64,000 bases of DNA, taken from contig CALMNL010000003.1 in assembly GCA_937868765.1 (NCBI GenBank), positions 496,001 to 560,000 on the forward strand, in the 5' to 3' direction. This DNA comes from an uncultured Desulfatitalea sp. Its GTDB lineage: Bacteria; Desulfobacterota; Desulfobacteria; Desulfobacterales; Desulfosarcinaceae. Below, piece by piece: positions 37,797 through 46,122 of the stretch. The notes under the pieces were generated by a model. That model was given only the letters and a program-made list of their open reading frames with translations, did not search any database and had not been told where the DNA came from. Made by a program: the position numbers and the translations under genes. Every line of letters starts with the position of its first letter. The stretch's first letter is position 1.

Positions 37797-37883
37797 GCCG
37801 AAGTGGCGGAACTGGTAGACGCGCTAGGTTCAGGGTCTAGTGGGGGTTCCCTCGTGGGAGTTCGAGTCTCCCCTTCGGCACCA
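37797..37883 (+). tRNA. tRNA-Leu (CAG anticodon), 3' CCA encoded
   Basis: Class II tRNA with acceptor stem GCCGAAG/CTTCGGC and a D-arm (GCGGAACTGGTAGACGCGC). The anticodon loop is TTCAGGG with CAG at 37831-37833. A variable arm contains TGGGGGTTCCCTCGTGGG, and the T-arm contains GTTCGAGTCTC. Unlike the CAU tRNA in this window, its terminal CCA is encoded. Confidence 0.95.
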
Positions 37884-37894
37884 TAAGAAAAGAT

Positions 37895-37927
37895 GGGGTC
37901 GGCTTTCAGCCGGCCCCTTTCTTTTTT
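37895..37927 (+). terminator. Rho-independent terminator after tRNA-Leu
   Basis: A 10-bp stem GGGGTCGGCT/AGCCGGCCCC (one G-U pair) with a 3-base loop is followed by TTTCTTTTTT. It may also act on convergent transcription from the hydrolase gene that ends at 37962. Confidence 0.85.
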
Positions 37928-37961
37928 GCTTCCAGAGAACGAGAGAATAAGATTCCTCGTT

Positions 37962-38714
37962 TTACTCCAGTCCGATGGTATCCATGGCCGCAAAGCGCGG
38001 CTCGTGCAATGGGATCAGGATATCCGCCATGGACTTGATCCTTACCAGGATGTCGTATGCCTCGTAGGCATTGACATGGGTGCCTGGCGGGATGACTTCC
38101 ATTTCCATGGCCGTGATCTCCTTGGGCGGGTAAAAATTTTGATCGATGGTGCAAAAACCGGTGATGATCGCCCTCCCTTTGGGGGTGGCCACTGCCACCG
38201 AAAGGCCGCCGGGGGTATGGGCCGGCGTGTGGAGCACCTCGATGCCAGGGAAGAGCTGCATATCGCCTGTCACGGTGCGAATCTGGCCGTTTTCTTCCAC
38301 ATCGCTGATATAGTCTTCCAGGTATCGGAAATCCAGGGGATGCGGATTGTGGATCCGGGCCAGCTCTTTTTCATGCAGGTAAATCTCTGCGCGATCGCAC
38401 TTGAAATCGTTCTCGCAGTGATCGTTGTGCAAATGGGTGTGAATGATCACGTCGATCTGTGCGGGCGTCAATCCCCAACGGGCCAGCCCCTGCTCGAAAG
38501 TGTAGATCTTCCCGCCGATGGCTGCTTCCCGATCCGGAGATTGGATAGGGCTCATTTCTCCGCTATCCACCAGTATTTTGCGGTCACCGCCCTCCAGATA
38601 CCAGCAATATATGGGGATAGCATACGGTTTGCCCTGACCGTACTGATAGGTCATCATCGATTGGTCGAAGAGCTTGGTACCCATGACGATAGGATGTATG
38701 GTGTATTGCGTCAC
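37962..38714 (-). CDS. Metallo-beta-lactamase-fold hydrolase (lactonase-like)
   Basis: I set the start at the GTG at 38714 because AGGAGG lies 6 bases before it, giving 250 residues; the longer frame to 38888 has no family sequence. The binuclear zinc motif HTHLHNDHCE is near residue 110, followed by HTPAHTPGGLSVAV and GFCTIDQNFYPP. The overall pattern is that of the N-acyl homoserine lactonase (AiiA-like) subfamily. The third metal ligand region reads GFCTID, where a bridging Asp is usual, so the exact ligand set is uncertain. Substrate unknown, and it stands alone. Confidence 0.8.
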   Translation of the reverse strand: MTQYTIHPIVMGTKLFDQSMMTYQYGQGKPYAIPIYCWYLEGGDRKILVDSGEMSPIQSPDREAAIGGKIYTFEQGLARWGLTPAQIDVIIHTHLHNDHCENDFKCDRAEIYLHEKELARIHNPHPLDFRYLEDYISDVEENGQIRTVTGDMQLFPGIEVLHTPAHTPGGLSVAVATPKGRAIITGFCTIDQNFYPPKEITAMEMEVIPPGTHVNAYEAYDILVRIKSMADILIPLHEPRFAAMDTIGLE

Positions 38715-38980
38715 GATTGGCCTCCTGTCTATTTTCTGGCCCTGATAAATCTTGAGGCACATGGAGCCGGAACCCGTCGATTCCATAACATGGCATTTCC
38801 AGAGGCGTAAAGCTCTGCATGGGATTGGCGGCCGCCGGGACGATCCATGATCGCAATGTGTTTTAAAAAAGCGGTTGATCAAATCCAAACACCGGGGCTA
38901 AAAAACAAGTTTTGGATATCAACGCGCACCGGCGCAAAAATCCCGGTCCATAGCAGTCCCGGCAGCGGAGCATCGAGCAA

Positions 38981-39571
38981 ATGAACTACCTGGCCCACCT
39001 ATACCTCGCCGACACGACCCATGATTCCCTCGTCGGTCAGCTGTTGGGAGATTTCGTCAAAGGTGCCGCCGTTCAGGACTTCGATACAGCTATACAAGGC
39101 GCCATTCGCTTTCATCGCAAGATCGACAGCTTTTCCGACGCCCACGCGCTCACCCGTGCCAGCCGCAATCGTATCAGCCCTCAATGGCGCCGCTTTGCAG
39201 GCATCATGGTGGATGTGTGCTACGATCATTTCCTGGCCAGAAGCTGGGGGCGTTTTTCAGACGAAGCGTTGCCGGACTTTGTACGGCGAATGTATGGGCA
39301 CCTGCAGGAAAACCGCAGCCGGCTCCCCGAAGCAGCTGAACGGGTTCTCAACCGGATGGTATTCTATGACTGGCTGGGGAGCTACGGTGATTTGAATAAG
39401 GTGGGGATCGCCCTGGACCGTGTTGCCAGTCGTCTCACGCGGGGTGAACGTTTTTTAGGCGCGATCGCCGATATCCGGGCCAACTATCGGGCGCTGCAAA
39501 ACGATTTTTTGGCTTTTTTCCCGGACCTGATCGATTTTGCGCGCACCTTCAAACAGAACGAGAAAGGATAG
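38981..39571 (+). CDS. ACP phosphodiesterase family protein (AcpH-like)
   Basis: The 196-residue helical protein starts MNYLAHLYLADTTHDSLVGQ and contains GDFVKG, IRFHRKIDSFSDAH and FAGIMVDVCYDHFLARSW. These are the metal-binding HD-like motifs of the AcpH/DUF479 family, which removes 4'-phosphopantetheine from acyl carrier protein. The gene for an enoyl-CoA hydratase/isomerase-like protein follows three bases after its stop, so the two form one unit. Confidence 0.88.
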   Translation: MNYLAHLYLADTTHDSLVGQLLGDFVKGAAVQDFDTAIQGAIRFHRKIDSFSDAHALTRASRNRISPQWRRFAGIMVDVCYDHFLARSWGRFSDEALPDFVRRMYGHLQENRSRLPEAAERVLNRMVFYDWLGSYGDLNKVGIALDRVASRLTRGERFLGAIADIRANYRALQNDFLAFFPDLIDFARTFKQNEKG

Positions 39572-39574
39572 CCC

Positions 39575-40276
39575 ATGGGCATGTACGAGTACGTTGTGGA
39601 CGAAAATGTAGCCATACTGACCATGAACAATGGTGAGAACCGCTTTAATTTCGATTCGATCGAAGCATTTTTAGCCGTCCTGGATCAGATCGAATCAGAG
39701 AGCAGGGTCAACGCCCTGGTGACCACCAGTTCCCACCAAAAAATCTGGTCCAACGGCATCGACCTGGATTGGCTCCTGCCGGCGCTTCAAAAAGAGGGGG
39801 AAGGCCTGATGGACCGTTTCCGATGTGAAATGTTCACCCTTTTCAAGCGGGTGCTCACGTTTCCGATGCCCACCGTGGCGGCTTTGAACGGGCACGCCTT
39901 CGCCGGCGGCGCCTTTTTGTCGTTTGCCCATGACTTCCGTTTCATGCGCTCGGACCGCGGATGGCTTTGTCTTCCCGAAGTAGATCTGGGGATTCCCCTG
40001 GGACAGGTCTTTCTGGCTTTCAGCAAGCGCGTGCTGCCCATGCACTTGCTCGAGGAAATGGAGTACACCGGTCGTCGGCTCACGGCTGCCGAGTGCGAAT
40101 CATACCACATCATCAGAAAGGCCTGTCCGCTGGAGCAGCTTATGACCGAGGCGGTGGGATTCGCCAAGTCACTGAACAAACGGCGGGATATCATTCAAAA
40201 GATGAAACTGGAAACCGGCCTGCCGATCATCAAAGTCATCGATGAAACCATTGCGGCGCATTCGAAATCCTCCTGA
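39575..40276 (+). CDS. Enoyl-CoA hydratase/isomerase family protein
   Basis: The 233-residue crotonase-fold protein is somewhat shorter than the usual ~260. The oxyanion-hole region is GHAFAGGAFLSFAHDFRFMR. A single glutamate is present in LCLPEVDLGIPLGQVF, the arrangement found in delta3,delta2-enoyl-CoA isomerases rather than in hydratases, which use two. This suggests isomerisation of a double bond in an acyl-CoA. It follows acpH by three bases and precedes the GntR/glycyl-radical cluster by ~190 bases. Assignment to a specific pathway is not possible. Confidence 0.85.
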   Translation: MGMYEYVVDENVAILTMNNGENRFNFDSIEAFLAVLDQIESESRVNALVTTSSHQKIWSNGIDLDWLLPALQKEGEGLMDRFRCEMFTLFKRVLTFPMPTVAALNGHAFAGGAFLSFAHDFRFMRSDRGWLCLPEVDLGIPLGQVFLAFSKRVLPMHLLEEMEYTGRRLTAAECESYHIIRKACPLEQLMTEAVGFAKSLNKRRDIIQKMKLETGLPIIKVIDETIAAHSKSS

Positions 40277-40402
40277 TGCCGGTTCCCTCGCCTTGGCGCC
40301 GGGGCCGTGCCGCACGCTGGTGACGAAGCGGCATGGCCCTGGTGGAACATTCCGAGACATTCTATCTTGCTGAAACGTAGCAGGAATTTGGAATTACAAC
40401 GA

Positions 40403-40432
40403 TTGACAACAACAAACGGTTTTTGGTAAATT
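40403..40432 (+). promoter_or_regulatory. Promoter of the GntR-glycyl radical operon
   Basis: TTGACA at 40403-40408 is perfect. TAAATT at 40427-40432 matches four -10 positions with an 18-base spacer. The PdhR-like operator overlaps its downstream edge, which fits repression. Confidence 0.55.
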
Positions 40433-40442
40433 GGTATTACCA
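40429..40442 (+). promoter_or_regulatory. PdhR/LldR-like operator
   Basis: AATTGGTATTACCA contains the inverted half-sites TGGT and ACCA with a 3-base centre, as in the binding boxes known for PdhR-type GntR/FCD regulators. It overlaps the promoter 22 bases before the GntR start codon, suggesting autoregulation and control of the glycyl radical enzyme. Confidence 0.6.
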
Positions 40443-40464
40443 CCAGCCATGATCGGGGTAAGCC

Positions 40465-41184
40465 ATGCTCGCACTGCTGCAACCTATCAAGAACGAATGC
40501 CTGAAAGAGATCTGCGCCGGACGTCTCGAAGAGTTGATTCTATCTGGCGAAGTGCCTGTCGGTCACAAATTGCCACCGGAAAGGGAACTGGCCCGACAAT
40601 TGGGCGTCAGCCGACCAGTGGTTCACGAAGCCCTGCTCGAATTGGCCAATAAGGGCTTGATCGCCCTTGTGCCGCGGGTGGGGGCAGTGGTCAACGATTT
40701 CCGCAAAGAGGGATCCGTCGCGCTGCTGACCTCCCTGCTCAAGTATCAGGGGGCGCTGGCACCCAACCTGCTGGAGGGCCTTTTGGCCATGCGGATCTTG
40801 TTCGAGGTGGAGACTGCCCGTCTGGCCGCGATCCACCGCACCGATGCGCAAAACCAGGAAATGCGGGAATTGATCGTCTCCGAAGAGCAAAGCGAGCCCA
40901 CCGATATCGCACGGCTCACGGCCCTGGACTTCGACTTCCATCTCCTGGTGGCCATGGCCAGCGGCAATCCAACCTATCCGCTGCTGCTCAACTCGTTCAA
41001 GCCGGTCTACACCAATCTGTCAGGACAATTTTTCAAGGATTCGACGGTGGTGCCCACCGTGATCGGTTTCCACCGTGACCTGGCCGATGCCATCAAAAAA
41101 CAGGACGACCAACTGGCCATTGCCGTCATGCGCTGCCTGCTCGCCCATGGGGAAGAGCATTTGCGTGGCGAAGCGGCGCTGTGA
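40465..41184 (+). CDS. GntR-family regulator with FCD domain
   Basis: The 239-residue protein has an N-terminal winged helix-turn-helix (GHKLPPERELARQLGVSRPVVHEALLEL) and a C-terminal FCD ligand-binding domain with DFDFHLLVAMASGNP and a later FHRDLADAIKK, where the metal-binding histidines lie. FCD regulators sense carboxylates or acyl-CoA-like metabolites. It lies 21 bases upstream of the glycyl radical enzyme gene. GGGGTAAG is a modest ribosome site. By context it should control the glycyl radical cluster. Confidence 0.9.
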   Translation: MLALLQPIKNECLKEICAGRLEELILSGEVPVGHKLPPERELARQLGVSRPVVHEALLELANKGLIALVPRVGAVVNDFRKEGSVALLTSLLKYQGALAPNLLEGLLAMRILFEVETARLAAIHRTDAQNQEMRELIVSEEQSEPTDIARLTALDFDFHLLVAMASGNPTYPLLLNSFKPVYTNLSGQFFKDSTVVPTVIGFHRDLADAIKKQDDQLAIAVMRCLLAHGEEHLRGEAAL

Positions 41185-41205
41185 CGGAAGAAGGAGCTTT
41201 TGAAA

Positions 41206-43725
41206 ATGCAAAGGGCCTTCGTTCCAAAGGTCGGGGTTGAACCGGAACCGCCCCCGCCTCTCTCGCCCCGGATCCAATGGCTGCGGGACTATTATTTCAA
41301 AGGCACTCAGCGAACCTGGAATAACGAATTCACTGCCTGGACTACCGGCACGCCCTGGGATTTGCTCTTTAACGAGATGACCTACTACATCGTGCCGGAA
41401 ACCTACCCGCTGCTCCAGACCATGGGCGGATCCTTCCTGCAGGCCGCCCGTCCCGTGCGACTGTCCGATCATTTCTGGTCCCTGAGCCTGGTGGAGCGGC
41501 GTGCCTGGTTCGTCAAGCAGGTCATGGTCCACCACGTCCCCAAGGAGGTGCTGCCGGGGGACCTCATCGCCGGCGCCCGATTCAATGTGCAAACATCCAT
41601 GTGCCTGACTCGCCAGGAGCGCAGGCAATACGACCGTCTGGTAACCGGCCGGCACGGCGTCCGTCAGCAGGTGCTATGGTTCCACAATCATGGCTACGGC
41701 AACGCCGGCGCCACCAGCGGCCACCTGATTCCCGACCATGTCCGAGCCCTGCGCCTGGGTTGGCAGGGCATCCACGCCGATCTGCATGCGCGCTACCGCG
41801 AACTGGAGCCGGACGAGCAGCGCGGTTCCATGGGCGCGCAACTGGGAGCGATGATCACCGCCGCTTCCATGGCCAGGGAAGTGGCCGCCGGCTACGCGGC
41901 CTTGTGTCGACGCATGGCCGCAGCCGGCGACGACGGACGGCGGCGGAGCGAGTTGGTGCAGATGGCAGCCAACCTGGAACGCGTGCCCTGGCTGCCGTCC
42001 AGGACCTTCTGGGAGGCCGTTCAAGCCTTGTGGATCAACCACATGCTGGTGATGAGCGACGAAAATTATCCAGGCCCAGGCGTCTCGTTCGGCCGCATCG
42101 ACCAATATCTGCTGCCCTACTGGGAGTACTCGCTGGCCCATGGCATGGACCGCGAGTTCGGCAAAGAGATTCTCAAATGCTTCTGGATTCATTGCAACAC
42201 GGCCTATGACGCCATGATCCGCAACGGAAACCAGGGCATCACCGCCGGTTTCGGTCAGCTGATCACCCTTTCCGGCCTGGGGCCGGATGGCAGGGATATG
42301 ACCAACGATCTGACCTATGCCATCCTGGAAGTGATCGACGAAATGAGCCCCATTTTGGAGCCCAAGCCCAATGTGCGGCTGCACCGCAATTCTCCCGACC
42401 AACTGCTGGATCGCCTGGTGGCGATGATCAGCCGCAATGCAGGCGCCCCTTTTCTGCTCAATTTCGACGAACGGGCCATGGCCGGGCTCATGCGCCAGGC
42501 ACGCCTGGCCGGCGAGAGCGATTATATCCATGCCGGCAATGTCCACGACTATGCCCCTGTGGGTTGCCTGGAGAACACCATGGCGGGCAACGACCGCTCG
42601 GGCACGGTGGACAACAATCTCAATCTGCTCAAGGCGGTGGAACTGACGCTCACCGGCGGCAAGGACCTGCTGCCGTTTACCGACCCTTTGAGCGGCCGCA
42701 GCGCACGCATCCGCCAGGACGGGCCGACCACGGGTGATGCCGACCGATTTGAAACCTGGGAAGCGTTCTGGGACGCTTATGCCCGGCAGACCGCATTTAT
42801 TATCCAGCGCTGTGTGGATCTTTACGAGCTTTCAGAATCGGTGCGCGCCCGTTTCTTCCCCACGCCCTATCTCTCTTGCCTGGTGACCGGTTGCGCTGAA
42901 AAAGCCCTGGATGTCACCCGGGGAGGGGCCCAAATCAACCATACCACCCTGGAGGCGGTCACCTTCGCCACCACCGTGGATGCCCTGCTGGCCGTCAAAT
43001 ACCTGGTGTACGACCGGAAGCGCTGCACCATGGCGCAATTGATTCAAGCCCTGCGCAACAACTGGGACGGTTTCGAGGTGCTGCGCGCCATGGCGCGCAA
43101 CAAGGCGCCCAAGTACGGCCGCGACGACGATACCGCCGACGAGATGGGCCGCCGGGTGATGGAGTTGTGGACCCGTGAAACCTGGAAGCACCGCACCCAC
43201 GCCACCGGCCGCCAATTCCGCCCCGGCATGCTCAGCTGGAACTATTGGGCCGGCGATGGCTTTCTGATGGCGGCCAGCGCCGATGGACGCAAACAGGGAC
43301 AGTTTCTTTCCAACGCCATCTGCCCCTCCAATGGCGCCGACATCTACGGGCCTACGGCCAACGCCAACTCCGTGGGCAAAGTACTCGGCGGTCGGGCGGC
43401 CGATGACCGCGGCGACTGGGAAAACTACTTGAACGCGCTGCCCAACGGCGCCAGCCACACCATCAGTTTCAATCCCGCCATCGTGCGCGATCCGGACCAT
43501 CGGGAGAAGTTCAAAGCCTTTTTGAAGGCGTATGCGCATAACGGCGGCACAGCGCTGCAGATCAATATGATCGATGCCGACCTATTGCGTGACGCCCAGC
43601 AGCACCCCCAGGAGTACCGCCACCTGCTGGTGCGGGTAACCGGCTACAATGCTTACTTCACCACCGTGGGCAAAGAACTGCAGGACGAAATCATTGCGCG
43701 GCTCACCCATTGCGCGCGCTCCTGA
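41206..43725 (+). CDS. Glycyl radical enzyme, substrate unassigned
   Basis: The 839-residue enzyme is of the pyruvate formate-lyase-like superfamily. The thiyl cysteine is C454 in APVGCLENTMAGND. The glycyl radical site is G813 in LLVRVTGYNAYF, close to the C-terminus as expected. The GCLE motif (Cys-x-Glu) is seen in dehydrating and decarboxylating members. The long N-terminal part (WLRDYYFKGTQRTWNNEF, later HNHGYGNAGATSGHLIPD) looks more like the benzylsuccinate-synthase/archaeal PflD branch than choline, glycerol or isethionate lyases. AAGGAG is 9 bases before ATG 41206. An activase follows. Oxygen-sensitive, cytoplasmic. Substrate unknown. Confidence 0.93.
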   Translation: MQRAFVPKVGVEPEPPPPLSPRIQWLRDYYFKGTQRTWNNEFTAWTTGTPWDLLFNEMTYYIVPETYPLLQTMGGSFLQAARPVRLSDHFWSLSLVERRAWFVKQVMVHHVPKEVLPGDLIAGARFNVQTSMCLTRQERRQYDRLVTGRHGVRQQVLWFHNHGYGNAGATSGHLIPDHVRALRLGWQGIHADLHARYRELEPDEQRGSMGAQLGAMITAASMAREVAAGYAALCRRMAAAGDDGRRRSELVQMAANLERVPWLPSRTFWEAVQALWINHMLVMSDENYPGPGVSFGRIDQYLLPYWEYSLAHGMDREFGKEILKCFWIHCNTAYDAMIRNGNQGITAGFGQLITLSGLGPDGRDMTNDLTYAILEVIDEMSPILEPKPNVRLHRNSPDQLLDRLVAMISRNAGAPFLLNFDERAMAGLMRQARLAGESDYIHAGNVHDYAPVGCLENTMAGNDRSGTVDNNLNLLKAVELTLTGGKDLLPFTDPLSGRSARIRQDGPTTGDADRFETWEAFWDAYARQTAFIIQRCVDLYELSESVRARFFPTPYLSCLVTGCAEKALDVTRGGAQINHTTLEAVTFATTVDALLAVKYLVYDRKRCTMAQLIQALRNNWDGFEVLRAMARNKAPKYGRDDDTADEMGRRVMELWTRETWKHRTHATGRQFRPGMLSWNYWAGDGFLMAASADGRKQGQFLSNAICPSNGADIYGPTANANSVGKVLGGRAADDRGDWENYLNALPNGASHTISFNPAIVRDPDHREKFKAFLKAYAHNGGTALQINMIDADLLRDAQQHPQEYRHLLVRVTGYNAYFTTVGKELQDEIIARLTHCARS

Positions 43726-43736
43726 AGGGTGGATCG

Positions 43737-44723
43737 ATGACGATCCTTGCGAACAACGCCTTGCCTTTGACGGCCCGTCTTCTGGAAATTCAACGCATGT
43801 CCACCGAGGACGGGCCGGGGCTGCGCACCACCATTTTTTTCAAAGGGTGCAGCCTCAAGTGCCGCTGGTGCCACAATCCGGAAAGTATTGCCGCCCATCC
43901 CCAGGTGATGTGGGTCGAAAACCGTTGCATCGGCTGCGGGACATGTGCGGAGCAGTGTCCGGAGGGCGCACTGACGCTCACTGGCCAAGGGATGGTTATC
44001 GACCGACAGGTGTGCCGCAACTGCAGCATCTGTGCCGAAGCATGCCCGACCGCCGCGCTCGAGCGGATGGGGAAAAAGTGGCGTATGGAAGATCTGCTCG
44101 TGGAGGTCCTGAAAGACAGGGCCTACTTCGATGCTTCGGGCGGTGGCGTGACGCTCTCGGGGGGTGAACCCGCCCTCCAGGTGCGCTTTGCGTCGGCCTT
44201 CCTCGAACGATTGCGGGAGCAGGGTGTGCACACCGCCCTGGATACCTGCGGGCTATATGAGGTCGGCATTTTGGAGCAGCTCATGCCGGTGACCGATCTT
44301 CTGCTGTATGACCTGAAGCTCATGGAACCCATGCGGCACCACAAGCTTACCGGACATGACAACGAGAGGATTCTGGACAACGCCATTGCTGCGGCCCGCC
44401 ATTTACGGCACCGCGCCGACGGCCGCCGGATGTGGATCCGCACGCCCATCATTCCCGGCGCCACCGATGGCCAGGAGAACATCATCGGCATCGGCCGCTT
44501 CATCGCCACTCGCCTGGAAGGCATGGTGAGCCGATGGGAATTGTGTGTCTTCAACAATCTTTGCGCAGACAAGTATCGACGCCTGGGGCTGGCGTGGCCC
44601 TATGCGGATTACCCCCTGCCGACCGCCCACCGCATGGAAAACCTGGCGGACATGGCGCGGGCATCGGGAGTGGATGCCGACATCGTGTGCTGGAGCGGCG
44701 CAACGGCCGTAAAAGGGGCGTAA
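43737..44723 (+). CDS. Glycyl radical enzyme activating enzyme (radical SAM)
   Basis: The 328-residue activase uses SAM and a [4Fe-4S] cluster to install the glycyl radical on its partner. The radical SAM motif CSLKCRWC is at the N-terminus. Two ferredoxin-type clusters follow (CIGCGTCAEQCP and CRNCSICAEACP), as in activases of non-PFL glycyl radical enzymes. GGGVTLSGGEPALQ is the SAM-binding GGE region. The ATG at 43737 with AGGGTGGA upstream is preferred to 43710, which overlaps the enzyme gene. Directly downstream of the enzyme gene, so the pairing is clear. Confidence 0.95.
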   Translation: MTILANNALPLTARLLEIQRMSTEDGPGLRTTIFFKGCSLKCRWCHNPESIAAHPQVMWVENRCIGCGTCAEQCPEGALTLTGQGMVIDRQVCRNCSICAEACPTAALERMGKKWRMEDLLVEVLKDRAYFDASGGGVTLSGGEPALQVRFASAFLERLREQGVHTALDTCGLYEVGILEQLMPVTDLLLYDLKLMEPMRHHKLTGHDNERILDNAIAAARHLRHRADGRRMWIRTPIIPGATDGQENIIGIGRFIATRLEGMVSRWELCVFNNLCADKYRRLGLAWPYADYPLPTAHRMENLADMARASGVDADIVCWSGATAVKGA

Positions 44724-44724
44724 A

Positions 44725-45567
44725 ATGCAAACCGGATTTGCTTTCGATGACCAAGCCATCCAGGCCACCGCTCCGGCCGAGAAGATCGGGCTGGTGGCCA
44801 CCGTCAGTCCTGAGGGACGGCCCCATCTGACATTGCTCACTTCCCTGCGTGCTGACCATGCGCATCGGCTCACCATCGGTGAGTTCTGCAAAGGTTCGAG
44901 CAAGACCCACATGCAGCAAAACCCAAGGGTGGGTTTTTTGATCATGACGCGCGATCGAAGCCTGTGGCGGGGCAAGGCCTGCTGGACCCATCTGCGACAA
45001 GAGGGGCCGGAGTACGAGCAGTACAATAACCTGCCCATGTTCCGCTACAACGCCTATTTCGGGATCAATACCGTTCATTACCTGGATCTGAAAGCCCTGA
45101 CGGCAAAGGAGAAGCTGCCCATGGGCGCCATCCTGACCGGAGCCCTGCGAACGCGCCTGGTCAAGGGCGCGCTGGCCGATGCCAATGGTGAGAAGATATT
45201 GAGCCCGTTTGCATATCGCCTGTTCAACCGGTTGGATACCCTCAAATTCATCGCCCATATCGACGAGGACGGGTATCCGCGCATCATCCCAATCATCCAA
45301 TGCCAATCCGCCGGTTACGGGCGGCTGGCGTTTACCATGAAACCTTTCAGCGACGAGCTCGAGCGCATCACCCAGGGGAGCGCCGTGGCCATCTTCGGGT
45401 TGACCATGACCATGGAAGATGTGCTGGTGCGCGGATGTTTCCGCAAGTCCAGGCACCGGCTTACACGACTGGGGGGTGTGACAATCGACTGGGTCTATAA
45501 CAGCATGCCCCCTTGCCATGGCCAGATTTATCCACCTATCGAATTGACGCCGATCATCGATTATTAG
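44725..45567 (+). CDS. Tandem FMN-binding split-barrel protein (PNPOx-like)
   Basis: The 280-residue protein appears to hold two pyridoxamine-phosphate-oxidase-like split barrels. The first is at residues ~15-150 (KIGLVATVSPEGRPHLTLLT, FCKGSSKTHMQQNPRVGFLI). The second is at ~175-270 (LKFIAHIDEDGYPRIIPIIQ). Members bind FMN, F420 or haem and act as reductases or oxidases. It starts one base after the activase stop, so it is part of the glycyl radical operon and may reduce or protect the pathway product. No membrane segment. Exact activity unknown. Confidence 0.78.
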   Translation: MQTGFAFDDQAIQATAPAEKIGLVATVSPEGRPHLTLLTSLRADHAHRLTIGEFCKGSSKTHMQQNPRVGFLIMTRDRSLWRGKACWTHLRQEGPEYEQYNNLPMFRYNAYFGINTVHYLDLKALTAKEKLPMGAILTGALRTRLVKGALADANGEKILSPFAYRLFNRLDTLKFIAHIDEDGYPRIIPIIQCQSAGYGRLAFTMKPFSDELERITQGSAVAIFGLTMTMEDVLVRGCFRKSRHRLTRLGGVTIDWVYNSMPPCHGQIYPPIELTPIIDY

Positions 45568-45621
45568 ACCAGTTCGAAGCGACCCATCCTTACGACTTGA
45601 CTTCACCGCCGATCCCATTTA

Positions 45622-45634
45622 TTTAGCATACAAA
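45622..45634 (+). promoter_or_regulatory. MarR operator-like site 1
   Basis: TTTAGCATACAAA lies 12 bases upstream of the marR start codon. The same 13-mer, with one difference, recurs between marR and the following oxidoreductase gene. The core is close to the MarR-type palindrome TTTG-n4-CAAA. Confidence 0.5.
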
Positions 45635-45646
45635 GGAAATGTCGCG

Positions 45647-46054
45647 ATGGGCTATGTCGATTGTATCGTCTTTCTACTGGCCAAAGCCAGCCAGAAGTCA
45701 CAGAATTTATTGAAGAACAGGCTCAAGCCGCTGGGATTGACCTCCGTGCAGGCCCTGGTATTGGAAGCACTCATGGAAGAGGATGGCTTGACCGCCGGCG
45801 AGATCGGCAAACGCCTGCTGTTGGACAATGCCACGGTCTCGGGAGTGCTCGATCGGCTGGCCGACGGCCAGTGGATCACTAAGCACAGCGATGCTGAGGA
45901 CAAGCGGGTGTTGCGTGTTTTTCTTGCCGTTAAGGCCAAGGAGATGGAGCCCCGATTAATTCATGACCGGAATGCGGCGAACGAGGAAATCCTGGCCGGA
46001 TTTACCATGGAAGAGCGAGTTGTCCTGAAACGTTTGTTGCGTGATTTTTTATGA
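45647..46054 (+). CDS. MarR-family transcriptional regulator
   Basis: The 135-residue winged-helix protein has the recognition region LTAGEIGKRLLLDNATVSGVL and the wing segment DAEDKRVLRVFLAVKAKEME (the DxRxxxV-type wing of MarR). AAAGGAAA precedes the start. It sits between the glycyl radical operon and a large Fe-S flavoprotein gene in the same direction. Near-identical sites lie upstream of it and of that gene, suggesting that it controls both. Ligand unknown; MarR proteins often sense phenolic or aromatic compounds. Confidence 0.88.
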   Translation: MGYVDCIVFLLAKASQKSQNLLKNRLKPLGLTSVQALVLEALMEEDGLTAGEIGKRLLLDNATVSGVLDRLADGQWITKHSDAEDKRVLRVFLAVKAKEMEPRLIHDRNAANEEILAGFTMEERVVLKRLLRDFL

Positions 46055-46061
46055 TCATTCA

Positions 46062-46074
46062 TTTTGCATACAAA
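46062..46074 (+). promoter_or_regulatory. MarR operator-like site 2
   Basis: TTTTGCATACAAA lies 49 bases before the start of the flavoprotein gene and matches site 1 at 12 of 13 positions. The inner TTTGCATACAAA is an imperfect palindrome. Confidence 0.5.
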
Positions 46075-46122
46075 CTATCATCCAACACGAACAAGCCAAC
46101 ATGATGAAGAGAAGGGGGATTT

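Noticed and set aside
38715-38888. Upstream extension of the lactonase-like gene
   Set aside because: The AGGAGG-GTG combination at 38714 fits better, and the extension shows no conserved sequence.
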